Of a stretch of 64,000 bases of DNA, positions 26,341 to 35,843 are shown piece after piece. The translations under genes and the position numbers were made by a program. A model generated the notes under the pieces. It was not told the origin of the DNA, made no database searches, and saw only the letters and a program-made list of their open reading frames with translations. The stretch spans positions 186,001 through 250,000 of the forward strand of contig JALEGL010000014.1 of the NCBI GenBank assembly GCA_022763185.1, written 5' to 3'. Positions within the stretch are counted from its first letter, which is position 1; every line of letters starts with the position of its first letter. The DNA comes from a bacterium. Lineage in GTDB: Bacteria > Bdellovibrionota_G > JALEGL01.

Positions 26341-28528
26341 GCAAGAAGCTTTTAATCAAGGTCTTAATGAGGAAGAATACAATAAAATTCTTTCTATTTT
26401 AGAAAGAGAGCCAAACTCTGTTGAATTGAGTATATTTGCTGTAATGTGGAGTGAACACTGCAGTTACAAAAGCTCTAGAGTTCACCTAAAAAAATTACCC
26501 ACTAAAAGTGATCGAGTTGTACAAGGCCCAGGTGAAAATGCAGGTGTCATTGATATTGATGATGGGGACTATTTAGCTTTTAAAATTGAAAGTCATAATC
26601 ATCCTTCATACATAGAACCGTTTCAAGGAGCAGCCACAGGTGTTGGGGGGATTTTAAGAGATATTTTTGCCATGGGAGCAAGGCCTGTTGCGGTTTTAGA
26701 TTCATTGCATTTTGGTGAGTTATCACACCCCAAAACACCGATGTTAATGAAAGGCGTTGTTGGGGGTATCTCCCATTATGGTAATTGCATGGGGATTCCA
26801 AATTTAGGTGGCGAGACTCGTTTTGCTAAATGTTACAATGGTAATATTTTAGTGAATGCCATGGCCATGGGATTGGTCTCTGAAGAAACCATACAAAAAG
26901 GTATTGCTCAAGGAGCCGGAAGAGTTGTAATTTATTTAGGTGCTCCAACAGGCTCAGATGGTGTGCATGGAGCAACCATGGCATCTGAAGAGTTTAACGA
27001 AGACTCCGAAGCAAAATTACCTACAGTACAAGTGGGAGATCCTTTCTACCAAAAAATACTCATGGAAGCCTGTATGGAAATGGTAGAACAAAAGCTTTTG
27101 TTTGGGATTCAGGATATGGGAGCTGCAGGTATCACTTGTTCTACGTTTGAAATGAGTGCTAAAGGCAACAGTGGAATGGATATCGATTTGGATAAAATTC
27201 CACGCAGACAAGCCAATATGACACCATTTGAGTTGTTTTTATCGGAGTCTCAGGAAAGAATGTTACTCGTGGTAGATCCAGAAAAAGTAGAGCAAGTCTT
27301 GGCTATAGCCAAAAAGTGGAACATTGATTGTGCTGAAGTCGGTGTGGTCAAAGATGAACCTCATGTAACAGCCTATTTTAAAGGAGAAAAGGTCGTAGAT
27401 TTGCCAGTGATGCCGATTACTGAAGAGGCTCCATTGTATCATCGTCCTTATACTCAACCAGAATTAGGGCAAGGCACTTTGACCCAAGAGCAGGTGTTTA
27501 AGCTTTTGGGAGAAAATATTGAAGCAGCCCTGAGTAAAGTCTTATCGTGCAATACAGCAGGTTTAAAAAACAATATTTTCGACCAATACGATTCCACCGT
27601 GCGATCTGATACTGTTATGGGGCCAGGTTATGAAGCAGGCGTATTAAGAATAAAAGGAAAAGATAAAAAAATCGCAGTTACGGTTGATAGTAAGGCAGCC
27701 TTATGTCAAAGCAACCCAAAGCTGGGTATCATGCATACAGTGGCTGAATCAGTATTGAATTTGGCATGTGTTGGCGCAAAGGCTATTGGCATAACCAATT
27801 GTCTTAATTTTGGTAACCCAGAGGAAGAAAAGATCATGGGACAGTTTGTGCAAACCATAGAAGGTTTGAGTGAAGCAGCCCAATTTTTTGAAACACCCGT
27901 TACGGGTGGAAACGTTAGTTTTTACAATCAAACCCAAGAAGTTAATATTTACCCTACACCAAGCATTGGCATGATAGGCCTTATTGAACATCAGGAAGTT
28001 TCGGTTACCAATTGTTTTAGCCATGAAGGAGATGTTATTTATTTACTTGACCATGATGATGAATTGCATACTTATTACAACAGTATGCTGACAGAAGACG
28101 TCTTGCAACAGCCTAACTTAGAATGTCCCCCCATTAACTTAGAAGCAGTTAAAAATCTTCAACAAGCCTTAATTGATTTAAATAGCCAAAATCTTCTGCA
28201 TACTGCCAAAGATTTGTCTGATGGTGGATTGTGGTTAGCTCTTGTTGAGGCTTGTGTACACAAGTTTAATCCAATAGGGGCCCATATTGAAATTAACAGT
28301 GAGAGTGAAGCCCATCTATTGCAAGCTCTGCTCTTAGAAAAGCCTGGAAGAGCTCTTGTTGCATTTAAGCCTGAACATCAAGTAAAAGTTGATGCCTGTT
28401 TGGTTAAAAATAAAATTCAATTTTCTCAACTTGGAATAACAGGTGGCAATGTTATTGAATTAAATCAAGGACAATACAGGCAAACTATTGCTGAGGTGAA
28501 ACAACAAATGTCAAGGCATTGGCTGTAG
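26330..28528 (+). CDS. purL: FGAM synthetase, PurL subunit (small type)
   Basis: 732 residues, the PurS-dependent small form: two AIRS/PurM-like repeats, no glutaminase domain. Seen: [23 protein letters not shown], the ATP-binding [14 protein letters not shown] segment, GGGILRD-type loops ([16 protein letters not shown]), [13 protein letters not shown], and in the second half [14 protein letters not shown] and [11 protein letters not shown]. Uses ATP and ammonia from a glutaminase subunit to turn FGAR into FGAM. Start ATG has AGAGG 9 nt before it. The next gene, purF, follows after 12 nt. Confidence 0.97.
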   Translation: MSLKQEAFNQGLNEEEYNKILSILEREPNSVELSIFAVMWSEHCSYKSSRVHLKKLPTKSDRVVQGPGENAGVIDIDDGDYLAFKIESHNHPSYIEPFQGAATGVGGILRDIFAMGARPVAVLDSLHFGELSHPKTPMLMKGVVGGISHYGNCMGIPNLGGETRFAKCYNGNILVNAMAMGLVSEETIQKGIAQGAGRVVIYLGAPTGSDGVHGATMASEEFNEDSEAKLPTVQVGDPFYQKILMEACMEMVEQKLLFGIQDMGAAGITCSTFEMSAKGNSGMDIDLDKIPRRQANMTPFELFLSESQERMLLVVDPEKVEQVLAIAKKWNIDCAEVGVVKDEPHVTAYFKGEKVVDLPVMPITEEAPLYHRPYTQPELGQGTLTQEQVFKLLGENIEAALSKVLSCNTAGLKNNIFDQYDSTVRSDTVMGPGYEAGVLRIKGKDKKIAVTVDSKAALCQSNPKLGIMHTVAESVLNLACVGAKAIGITNCLNFGNPEEEKIMGQFVQTIEGLSEAAQFFETPVTGGNVSFYNQTQEVNIYPTPSIGMIGLIEHQEVSVTNCFSHEGDVIYLLDHDDELHTYYNSMLTEDVLQQPNLECPPINLEAVKNLQQALIDLNSQNLLHTAKDLSDGGLWLALVEACVHKFNPIGAHIEINSESEAHLLQALLLEKPGRALVAFKPEHQVKVDACLVKNKIQFSQLGITGGNVIELNQGQYRQTIAEVKQQMSRHWL

Positions 28529-28540
28529 GGGTACAAAAAT

Positions 28541-29890
28541 ATGTGTGGAATTTTTGGCGTTCATAATCATGATGAAGCATCCAATATGGTTTATTTGGGG
28601 CTTTATGCTCTTCAACATCGAGGGCAAGAGGGTGCAGGTATTATATCTACAGATGGACAAGAACTCTATAGAATTAGAAAGCAAAAGCTTGTAGCGGATG
28701 CTTTTAATGAACACTCATTTGAATTTTTAAAAGGTGATAGTGCAATTGGACATGTAAGGTACTCAACCACAGGCGGTAATATTCAAAGAAACCTTCAACC
28801 TTTTGTAGCCAGTCTTGAAGAGGGAGAAGTTTCTGTTGCTCACAATGGTAACTTAACTAACTTTGATCAGATCAAAGCCTCTCTTGCCAAAGAAGGGGCA
28901 ATTTTTCACTCTACCATGGATACTGAAGCCATATTGCATTTGATAGCTCGTCAAGATAAGTCTTTAGCTTTAGAAGATAAAATTGCTGAATCTTTAAAAT
29001 TACTCAAAGGTGCTTTTTCACTTTTATTTTTGAGTAAACATCAGTTGATTGCAGCTAGAGATCCTTGGGGCTTAAGACCTTTGTGTATGGGAAAAACCAA
29101 AGACGGTAAGTGGTTGTTTTCTTCTGAGACCTGTGCTTTTGATTTATTGGAGGCCGAGTATATACGTGATGTTAAACCTGGAGAGCTTGTTGTTGTTGAC
29201 AACAATAGTAAGGATAAGGAGCCACGTTCAATTCAGTACAGTAAAGCGACACCAGCAAAATGTATTTTTGAACATGTTTACTTTTCAAGACCGGACTCTA
29301 AAGTATTTAGCAAGGATGTCTACAGCTCACGTAAAAACTTGGGAAGGATTTTAGCGCAAGAAACCAAAGATTTAAAGGCTGATTTGGTCATGGCGGTACC
29401 GGATTCAGGCGTTTTGGCGGCTATGGGCTATGCTGAAGAAAGTAAATTGCCTTTTGAAATGGGGATGATCAGAAATCATTATGTTGGGAGAACGTTTATT
29501 GAACCCAAGCAGTCTATTCGTGGTTTTGGTGTAAAAGTAAAACTCAATCCAGTCAAAGATATATTGGCAGGTAAACGCATTGTTGTGATTGATGATTCCA
29601 TTGTGAGAGGAACCACAAGTAAAAAAATTATTAAAATGCTAAAAGCCGCTGGTGCTAGCCATGTTTCTCTGCTTATCAGCTCTCCGCCATTTGTCAGTCC
29701 TTGTTATTACGGTATTGATACGCCAAAAAAAGAAGATTTAATTGCTTCTCAGATGAATGTTAAAGAACTTAAAGATTATATTGACGCGGATACACTTCAC
29801 TTTTTAAGCATAGAAGGTATGTATAAAGCCATGGAGGCAACAAAAGATGAGTTCTGTGACGCATGCTTCACAGAAAATTATCCAGTCTAA
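28541..29890 (+). CDS. purF: Amidophosphoribosyltransferase
   Basis: 449 residues; first committed enzyme of purine synthesis, making phosphoribosylamine from PRPP and glutamine. Cys2 becomes the N-terminal nucleophile of the Ntn glutaminase domain after Met removal (MCGIFGVHNHDEA). GHVRYSTTG and HNGNLTN complete that domain; the PRPP loop is RIVVIDDSIVRGTT. Four cysteines match the [4Fe-4S] ligands of the Bacillus-type enzyme: KCIFEHVYF, SPCYYGIDTP and a C-terminal CDAC pair, so an oxygen-sensitive cluster is expected. Last gene of the purC-S-L-F run. Behind the stop lies only a weak inverted repeat (ATATCT/AGATAT, within about 29891-29920), and I see no strong terminator before the convergent gene 77 nt away. 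Confidence 0.96.
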   Translation: MCGIFGVHNHDEASNMVYLGLYALQHRGQEGAGIISTDGQELYRIRKQKLVADAFNEHSFEFLKGDSAIGHVRYSTTGGNIQRNLQPFVASLEEGEVSVAHNGNLTNFDQIKASLAKEGAIFHSTMDTEAILHLIARQDKSLALEDKIAESLKLLKGAFSLLFLSKHQLIAARDPWGLRPLCMGKTKDGKWLFSSETCAFDLLEAEYIRDVKPGELVVVDNNSKDKEPRSIQYSKATPAKCIFEHVYFSRPDSKVFSKDVYSSRKNLGRILAQETKDLKADLVMAVPDSGVLAAMGYAEESKLPFEMGMIRNHYVGRTFIEPKQSIRGFGVKVKLNPVKDILAGKRIVVIDDSIVRGTTSKKIIKMLKAAGASHVSLLISSPPFVSPCYYGIDTPKKEDLIASQMNVKELKDYIDADTLHFLSIEGMYKAMEATKDEFCDACFTENYPV

Positions 29891-29967
29891 GATATCTTTA
29901 TTATGATAGAGATATTTTAAGACCAATTAAAGAGTAATAAATTTATCTACTATTTAAATTTGTTCAA

Positions 29968-30924
29968 TTATTGTTGCTCAGGGGTTTTATTGGCGTTTTT
30001 TTCCTGTTCTATAACTTTATTGATATCAACCTCATCATCATTAAGAACTTCTTCATCATTGAGATCTTCAACTTCAGGAAAACCATATTTAGCGTTTTGA
30101 CTTGAAGGAATCTCGGTGATTTGCTCAGACTTTTCAGGTTGTTCTACAGCTAGAGGTTTTTGAAAACCTTTTAAAAAGGGTAATGTAAGGCTTCTGTTGT
30201 AGTGAGCAAAAAGTAACGCGCACACGGCCAAAAAGATTGAAGCCAGCCATACAATGGATTTATCAACAGACGTTTCAGGTGGGTCTTCAGGATAGTCAGC
30301 TAATGAGTCCTGCGTTATGACAGTTTCTGGGTCATAAAAATTACCCGTCACTTCTTCAAGACCAAAATTTAATGCAGACTGTTCAGCGGTGTTAGGAGAG
30401 TCAGGCAATTTATGAATTTCTTGCTCAATCATGGAATCTTTGTGCCATAATTCTTCTACCAAATTGTTCGATTCAGCATCTGCGGTGGCTAAGGGTTCTA
30501 AAGCATCTTCTGAGTTAGGGATATGGTGCTGAATTAATGAATTCGTGGGGTCATCTGAATCAGGCTCATTTGACGAGTCTTCAATTTTTTTATGTTCAGC
30601 TGAATCATTTGAAACCGGATAAACAGCTTGTTCATCTTTTATAGCAGGGTAGCTTAAAGCTTCAATGGCTTCACTGAGTATTTTTTCTGTTGTTTTCTCT
30701 CCAGGAATAGGGGGAGGAGAAGAACCTTGATATTCACCATCACGACTAGCAATTTTTTCAATAATGGGAGGTTTGATGTCATCTCGAGAAGGTTTGAGAT
30801 AAAAAAACGCATAGCATTTTGGACATGTTATTTTGGCTCCAGCCTGGCCAAGGTCTTCATGAGAAATACCATACATACTTCCACAGCGACCACATTCAAA
30901 TGTTAAGGGTTTAGAAATAGACAC
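29968..30924 (-). CDS. MJ0042-type zinc-ribbon single-pass membrane protein
   Basis: 318 residues. N-terminal zinc ribbon CGRCGSMYGI...CPKC (about residues 11-37), the MJ0042 type, typical of Myxococcota/Desulfobacterota and planctomycete proteins such as gliding-associated AgmX. Then an acidic Ser/Glu/Asp-rich disordered stretch (about 45-225), one membrane helix (WLASIFLAVCALLFAH, about 229-245) and a C-terminal acidic tail (NDEEVLNDDEVDIN). No catalytic motif. Probably cytoplasmic N-terminus, periplasmic tail. Starts with GTG: GAGG lies 7 nt upstream, and the ATG seen nearby is out of frame. Monocistronic. Confidence 0.8.
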   Translation of the reverse strand: MSISKPLTFECGRCGSMYGISHEDLGQAGAKITCPKCYAFFYLKPSRDDIKPPIIEKIASRDGEYQGSSPPPIPGEKTTEKILSEAIEALSYPAIKDEQAVYPVSNDSAEHKKIEDSSNEPDSDDPTNSLIQHHIPNSEDALEPLATADAESNNLVEELWHKDSMIEQEIHKLPDSPNTAEQSALNFGLEEVTGNFYDPETVITQDSLADYPEDPPETSVDKSIVWLASIFLAVCALLFAHYNRSLTLPFLKGFQKPLAVEQPEKSEQITEIPSSQNAKYGFPEVEDLNDEEVLNDDEVDINKVIEQEKNANKTPEQQ

Positions 30925-31116
30925 GCATTAACCTCAAAAATATTAACCTGCTTACTTTATAGACATTGATAAAATACTGCCTGTTTTAAGCTGCATGGGT
31001 AAAACAAAACTTAAGATACAAAATATAAATTTGCACCTCTCCAATAGTATAAACTTAAATAGATAAAGATCAAAGATATAATTTTTACATTTTAAAATAC
31101 GGAGAGTGTTTAAATG

Positions 31117-31977
31117 TTAAGGCATTCTTGAAAAATTAGGCTTTTGCTGGGATTTTGTGAACCGTTGGTTGCCTTTAATGAGGTCAATGGCTTTATTACG
31201 TTCGTATTGTAATGAGTTACGAAAAGCTTGTTCAAAAACATCATCTTGATTGATCATCGGTAGCATAGTATTTGTTTTTTGATCAATTGAGTTTCTGAGT
31301 AAAAATGATAATTGCCCATTTTCTTGCGCATTTTTTATCATTAAGGCTTCTTTGGGTAGCACCATTAGACTTATTGTTGTGTAGTTCTGGTTAGAGCTAC
31401 TGTTATTCGTATAATTTCCAAGGCCTAAAACAGTAACATTTTGCAAGAGTGTGTAGGTTGAGGGAGTTTGGTTTTTTGGTAGTATAGCTGTATGAATAAG
31501 ATCAATATGGTCACCTTTTTGAATGCGAAACCCCATTGAATCAATTGAACTAATAGCTAAGGCAATGAGACGATGGCCGGGTTCAATTTGATCAGAAGGT
31601 AGTTGATGGAGGGAATCAAGGTTTAAAAATGACCATAATATCAGCTCATTTTTTGCTAAGCTTTTATTGAGCCTTGTACCAATAATTTGATTTAAATCTG
31701 TAGCAGTAAGGGTACCTGAAGGTAAGTATTTTAATGATAGTTCAGTAATATCAATATCATCCTCATCAATGATATCTCCTTTAAAGAGAGATTTATTTAC
31801 AATTAATACTTCTGCAGTTTGCATGGATAACTGAAGCTTGGTCTTATAGTGATTGATCTTTTTTATAACCAAAGATGTTGTTAAGCTTGCCAAAATAATA
31901 GGAATATACCAACTCTTTAAAAAAATAGAGAATGTTGGAGTTAAGATGTTTTTCATAGGTTTTTTAAAAAAATTCAT
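31117..31977 (-). CDS. cpaB: Flp pilus assembly protein CpaB/RcpC
   Basis: 286 residues. One N-terminal membrane helix (about 22-42), then a SAF domain (VLIVNKSLFKGDIIDEDDI, about 57-75) and the RcpC-like domain (GHRLIALAIS, FRIQKGDHIDLI, the NVTVLGLG stretch). CpaB is a periplasmic/outer-membrane-associated part of the Tad secretion system that polymerises Flp pili. Last gene of a minus-strand run of tad-like genes; start overlaps the previous gene by 14 nt. The secretin (CpaC) and ATPase (CpaF/TadA) genes are not in the window. Confidence 0.85.
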   Translation of the reverse strand: MNFFKKPMKNILTPTFSIFLKSWYIPIILASLTTSLVIKKINHYKTKLQLSMQTAEVLIVNKSLFKGDIIDEDDIDITELSLKYLPSGTLTATDLNQIIGTRLNKSLAKNELILWSFLNLDSLHQLPSDQIEPGHRLIALAISSIDSMGFRIQKGDHIDLIHTAILPKNQTPSTYTLLQNVTVLGLGNYTNNSSSNQNYTTISLMVLPKEALMIKNAQENGQLSFLLRNSIDQKTNTMLPMINQDDVFEQAFRNSLQYERNKAIDLIKGNQRFTKSQQKPNFSRMP

Positions 31978-32602
31978 GTGAACACCCTATACTTGGCAAG
32001 TGTTTAATTATTGGTATGGAAAAAGGTAATTTGACGCCCATCATGGTTTGTTGCAGGAGATCAATACCCAGTAAGGGTAGTGCTGTTTCTGTAAAACCCA
32101 CATGGCACATGCCTTGTGTCCATAAACTGTGTTTTAAAAGTAAACGTTGGCTGCTTTTTCTCCGCTCATGGTCAGGGAATAGTATAGAATCTTGAAGGTC
32201 AATATGTGCTTTACTTTTTGAATTAATATATTCATGGAGCTTAACTAAAAAATCATAATTTTTTTTATTAGAAGATAGACTCAAATGGTAAGGACGATTT
32301 TTTTGTTGAAATAATTTAAAAGGCAAAGGTGTATTATCAAACCAATTCTTATTTAGAAGCGTGGTTTTACGGTTTTTAAGTTGTAAATGCCAAGGCCCTT
32401 GATGATCAAGGTGGTGTTTATAGCTGGTGAATGATTTTTTATTCCATTGAGATAGACCTGCTTGCCATAAGTGCTGATTGAGTTTTTGCTGTTCATTTAA
32501 GTAGGCGTAGCATAGTGCGAAGCCCCAAAGCAAAATAAACAAAATAGGTAAAATTAATATTAAATCAATATTGCCTTTAATATTGTCTTTAGTATTTCTC
32601 AT
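31964..32602 (-). CDS. TadE/TadG-like membrane-anchored protein
   Basis: 212 residues. N-terminal membrane helix (IDLILILPILFILLWGFALCYAY) preceded by a basic segment, as in TadE/TadG-type pseudopilins, then a soluble lysine-rich periplasmic part with few recognisable motifs. An upstream ATG would add nine residues, but this ATG overlaps the preceding stop as ATGA, which decides the start. Position between a TadG-like gene and cpaB supports a Tad role. Function beyond that is unknown. Confidence 0.65.
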   Translation of the reverse strand: MRNTKDNIKGNIDLILILPILFILLWGFALCYAYLNEQQKLNQHLWQAGLSQWNKKSFTSYKHHLDHQGPWHLQLKNRKTTLLNKNWFDNTPLPFKLFQQKNRPYHLSLSSNKKNYDFLVKLHEYINSKSKAHIDLQDSILFPDHERRKSSQRLLLKHSLWTQGMCHVGFTETALPLLGIDLLQQTMMGVKLPFSIPIIKHLPSIGCSHEFF

Positions 32603-33705
32603 GGTTTTTCTTTTGAATGTATGGCGCATAAATGAATATCAAACTCAGACTTAAATATATTGTCTCCTTCCATGCAGGCTATTGCGCTGGATTTTAGTAA
32701 TGTGTCCCGGTTTAATGATTGAGAAAGACTTTTTAAGGATTGATCAGTAAGATATTTATGCAATTGTTTAGCCTCAACTTTAATGTTTAAGCCTTTTTTA
32801 AAGTAATCATGATCTAAAATATAAAATGGAGGAACATTGATTTTAGTATTGAGTTTGTCACCCAAGTAATGAATAAACTTTTTAAAAGTTTCACATGATT
32901 TTATTTTTGCATAATTAAAATTTAAATATTGTTGGCTTGAGCTTGAATAAATTTTTTCAGGAATAATGTCTATGCTACGTATGGATGGATAATGCTTAAC
33001 TGTATGAGCACCGTTTTTTAAATTTTTATAAACAACATTTAAACTTATGGATTGCTTTGATCTGTATGCTAGCAATTTTGAATTTAAAATATGCAAGCGA
33101 TGTTCTTTTTTTGTATGACAACGTTTAAAATTGTTGTTCTGATACAGGGGGTTGTTTTTTTCTAATGTTCTTTTATTGTCTCTTATTATAGGGAGTTTAT
33201 ACATATATTTTTTTGGGCTTAATGTATAAAGAGTCTTTTTTTTAAGGGTACTGCTAGCATTGCGTAAAGTTAAATCTTGATAGGGTGCTTGCTCTGCCCA
33301 AGCTTTAATATGATCCTGTTGTTTAGCGTAATAAGCCATCAGTTGATTGGCTTGATTAAAAAAAGTGGGTGCTTTTTTTTCAAGTTTGGCCCAATAACGG
33401 GTGCAAGGACTTTTAAGTAATGTTGCTAGAGCACATGCTCTAAGCAACATCAAAGCGGAAGCAACCATGTATGCTCTTGTAGCGGTAATTTCTATCCCCT
33501 TGTTGTACATGGCAATAGCATTGAGAGCATCCATTGGATAACTTGCGTAATGCAAAGCCAAGGCATCTGTTTGTGTTTGTAGACGGATTTTTTTGTTGCC
33601 CAAATGGTTATTGTTTATATTGACCCATAAATACAATACAATGGGACTCAATATAATAAGGAATACTAGCAATACCGAGCCTTTGTTGTAATGATAAACT
33701 CTCAC
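32599..33705 (-). CDS. TadG-like pilus-assembly protein
   Basis: 368 residues. A hydrophobic N-terminal helix (GSVLLVFLIILSPIVLYLWV) directly after a short basic stretch is followed by RLQTQTDALALHYASYPMDALNAIA, a pattern like the 'Tad domain' proteins (TadG, pilus assembly). The rest is periplasmic, Lys/Asn/Tyr rich, with six or more cysteines (LRACALATLLKSPC and others) that could form disulfides. Starts with GTG, overlapping the upstream stop by 4 nt (GTGA). Part of the tad-like operon. Confidence 0.65.
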   Translation of the reverse strand: MRVYHYNKGSVLLVFLIILSPIVLYLWVNINNNHLGNKKIRLQTQTDALALHYASYPMDALNAIAMYNKGIEITATRAYMVASALMLLRACALATLLKSPCTRYWAKLEKKAPTFFNQANQLMAYYAKQQDHIKAWAEQAPYQDLTLRNASSTLKKKTLYTLSPKKYMYKLPIIRDNKRTLEKNNPLYQNNNFKRCHTKKEHRLHILNSKLLAYRSKQSISLNVVYKNLKNGAHTVKHYPSIRSIDIIPEKIYSSSSQQYLNFNYAKIKSCETFKKFIHYLGDKLNTKINVPPFYILDHDYFKKGLNIKVEAKQLHKYLTDQSLKSLSQSLNRDTLLKSSAIACMEGDNIFKSEFDIHLCAIHSKEKP

Positions 33706-34052
33706 TGTTTCTTCCCTAGGTAAAACAAGTAATTATCTATTGTTGTTTTTTTTAAGTCTGAGTAAGATTGCTTATCATTGAACAAAGATTCTTGATGTTT
33801 AGTTTTGATCTTGAGTTCAGTTATAGAATGATTTTCGGTCAGTAGGGTAGACTCAAAAGTGTATGGTTTTTGACAGGTTTTATGACTGTACTGCTGAAGC
33901 GTGTTTAAATAATCTTGATTTAAATAGTGCGAACGTAAGGCAAAAAGCCCGGCTTGTTTAATAAACAGTTGATCCTTGCCATACTCTGCCAAATGAATAA
34001 ACGAAAAAATAAAAGTAATAAGTACCGTAAAACTAAAAAGAAAGGATGTCAT
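33702..34052 (-). CDS. TadE-like minor pseudopilin
   Basis: 116 residues, with an N-terminal hydrophobic helix (FLFSFTVLITFIFSFIHLAEY) and a small soluble domain with one Cys (KTCQKPY). The helix is at the very start, without a long leader, so any prepilin-peptidase processing would have to cut near the N-terminus; no clear G-x4-E site is seen. Assigned to the Tad system from size, membrane helix and position. First strongly supported gene of the run; 33 nt downstream of a possible tiny gene. Confidence that the ORF is real is high, lower for function. Confidence 0.6.
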   Translation of the reverse strand: MTSFLFSFTVLITFIFSFIHLAEYGKDQLFIKQAGLFALRSHYLNQDYLNTLQQYSHKTCQKPYTFESTLLTENHSITELKIKTKHQESLFNDKQSYSDLKKTTIDNYLFYLGKKQ

Positions 34053-34085
34053 GCACAGTTAAAGTGCATATAAAATGCCAAAAAG

Positions 34086-34265
34086 TTAATGCTGAGTATT
34101 GGTTTCTAGAGACATGTAGTTGATTTTTGGTTTTTGAGAAACAGATGTTTGTAGCTCTCGTATGAGTTCAATTTTTTGACAATAATCAATTTGCTTGCGG
34201 TCCTGTAAGCATGTTTTAATCAATGGGCAGGTCATATTGGAGCATTTTTTATTGTTTGACATCAT
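34086..34265 (-). CDS. Possible small cysteine-rich protein (59 aa)
   Basis: Intact 59-codon frame with two consecutive ATG codons at the start and TAA stop. Four cysteines are spaced C8-x4-C13-x5-C19-x9-C29 and followed by a helical IELIRELQ, then a polar tail. Spacing suggests a zinc or iron-sulfur knot rather than chance. It lies 33 nt upstream of the TadE-like gene on the same strand, so it would be the first gene of that operon. No clear ribosome binding site. No family recognised; could be noise. Confidence 0.4.
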   Translation of the reverse strand: MMSNNKKCSNMTCPLIKTCLQDRKQIDYCQKIELIRELQTSVSQKPKINYMSLETNTQH

Positions 34266-34453
34266 GTTGTATTGAATTAGCTAAAGTTGTGCCAAATAAA
34301 ATTAAGTAAAATCAAGTAGATAGATCTGGCCTCGTTTGTCTTAGTGTGTCATTTTTGTTCTTTGAGTGTCTTTTATGTCGCATTGGCTTGGGATAAGGTC
34401 CGTCTTACTCAGATTTTTGGACATTGGTGCTAAATGCTTGTAAACAATAAGGA
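34266..34453. other. Divergent intergenic region tad-like operon / surE
   Basis: 188 nt separating the minus-strand tad-like genes from plus-strand surE. It must hold the promoters of both. I see no tRNA or riboswitch core and no strong -35/-10 pair. A weak inverted repeat (GTCC...GGAC, about 34399-34422) is present. An AAGGA directly abuts the surE ATG, which is closer than normal. Confidence 0.4.
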
Positions 34454-35212
34454 ATGAAAATATTGATTTCGAATGATGATGGAATTTACGCTCCTGGGAT
34501 TGCTAAACTAGAAGAAGCCATGCAAGAAATAGGAGATGTGGTTGTGGTAGCTCCTAACAGTGAGCAAAGTGGAGCGGCGCACTCATTAACCTTACATCGA
34601 CCCTTGCGTATAACGCAACATAGTCAAAATCGTTATTCAGTGGATGGAACACCCACTGACTGTGTTTATCTGGCTATGTTAGAGATTTTTAAAGATGATC
34701 ATCCTGATATAATTGTATCCGGTATCAATCATGGAGCTAATTTGGGCAATGATATTACTTATTCCGGCACTGTATCTGCAGCATTGGAAGGTGTTTTATT
34801 GGGAATTCCATCCATTGCATTTTCCTTGGTCTATCAAAGAGATGAAGTTTTAAACTTCACTCAAGCTCAAAGGGCTGCAAAAAAAATTGTAAAAATGTTA
34901 GATCAATATCCTTTGCCCAAGCATACCTTGTACAATGTTAACATTCCCAATGTGCAACATAACAATGATTTAGACATAGAGTTTACATATCAGGGCAACA
35001 AACAATATGAAAGTGCCACCATAGAAAAAATAGATCCAAGAGGAAAAAAGTATTATTGGATAGGTGGAGATATTTTAGAGTTTGATAAAGACCCTGGCTC
35101 TGACTCTAATGCAATAAGGGAAGGCAAGATATCCATTTCTCCTATTCGTATTGATATGACCAACCACGACTATTTAAAAACCTTACAAGAAAGTTATGCA
35201 AAATCTGACTAA
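34454..35212 (+). CDS. surE: 5'/3'-nucleotidase SurE
   Basis: 252 residues; divalent-metal phosphatase acting on nucleoside mono- and polyphosphates. Hallmarks: MKILISNDDGIYAPG (metal-binding DD), PNSEQSGAAHSLTL, VDGTPTDCVYL and SGINHGANLGNDITYSGTV. Normal length. First of a surE-pcm-lipoprotein run in the order found in many proteobacteria (surE-pcm-nlpD-rpoS). The next start lies inside its last codons (17-nt overlap). Confidence 0.97.
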   Translation: MKILISNDDGIYAPGIAKLEEAMQEIGDVVVVAPNSEQSGAAHSLTLHRPLRITQHSQNRYSVDGTPTDCVYLAMLEIFKDDHPDIIVSGINHGANLGNDITYSGTVSAALEGVLLGIPSIAFSLVYQRDEVLNFTQAQRAAKKIVKMLDQYPLPKHTLYNVNIPNVQHNNDLDIEFTYQGNKQYESATIEKIDPRGKKYYWIGGDILEFDKDPGSDSNAIREGKISISPIRIDMTNHDYLKTLQESYAKSD

Positions 35213-35843
35213 ACCGCATTTTAAAGCTGGTAAAATGCTAGAGCAATGGGTGTTGCCCAAAGGAATTAGCAATAAAGATGTTATCCAAGCAATGGCATCC
35301 ATTCCCAGGCATCATTTTGTGCCAGAGGCATTTTCTTTGCATGCATACGGTGAAAAGGCACTGCCTATAGGGCATGATCAAACTATATCACAGCCTTATA
35401 TTGTGGCGTTAATGACTCAAGCCATGTTGGATACACTTGGCCATACCCCCAAAAAGGTTTTAGAAATTGGCACGGGATCGGGGTACCAAGCTGCAGTTTT
35501 AGATCGCTTGGGCATATCTGTGTTTTCAATTGAAAGAATACAGGCTTTGGCCAGTGTCGCTAAAAAAAGATTAGAAGCTCTAGGCTTTCATAAAGTTTTG
35601 GTTAAAACCGGTAATGGAAGTTTGGGATGGAGTGAGTTTGCACCTTATGAGGCCATCATGATAACTGCAGCCATCAAAAAAATTCCACAAAGATTATTTG
35701 AGCAGCTGGCAGATAGAGCTGTTCTGGTAGCGCCAGTGAATGAAGGAAAAGAAGAACACTCTCTTTATGTATATTTAAAAGAGAACAATAAAATTAAAAA
35801 ACGTTTTCTAGGTTCATGCAAATTCGTTCCATTTATTATATAG
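35196..35843 (+). CDS. pcm: Protein-L-isoaspartate O-methyltransferase
   Basis: 215 residues, repairs isoaspartyl residues in aged proteins using SAM. Motifs: IPRHHFVPEAF, the substrate-loop GHDQTISQPYIVALM, the SAM loop VLEIGTGSGYQAAVL, and FSIERI. C-terminal domain ends in a shortened fashion with KNNKIKKRFLGSCKFVPFI, matching the family pattern. ATG lies in the end of surE; the ATG of the downstream LysM protein overlaps its end by 28 nt. Confidence 0.96.
   Translation: MQNLTKPHFKAGKMLEQWVLPKGISNKDVIQAMASIPRHHFVPEAFSLHAYGEKALPIGHDQTISQPYIVALMTQAMLDTLGHTPKKVLEIGTGSGYQAAVLDRLGISVFSIERIQALASVAKKRLEALGFHKVLVKTGNGSLGWSEFAPYEAIMITAAIKKIPQRLFEQLADRAVLVAPVNEGKEEHSLYVYLKENNKIKKRFLGSCKFVPFII

Noticed and set aside
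34266-34453. Possible small RNA or riboswitch upstream of surE
   Set aside because: Only a weak 4-bp GTCC/GGAC pairing; no conserved riboswitch core seen.
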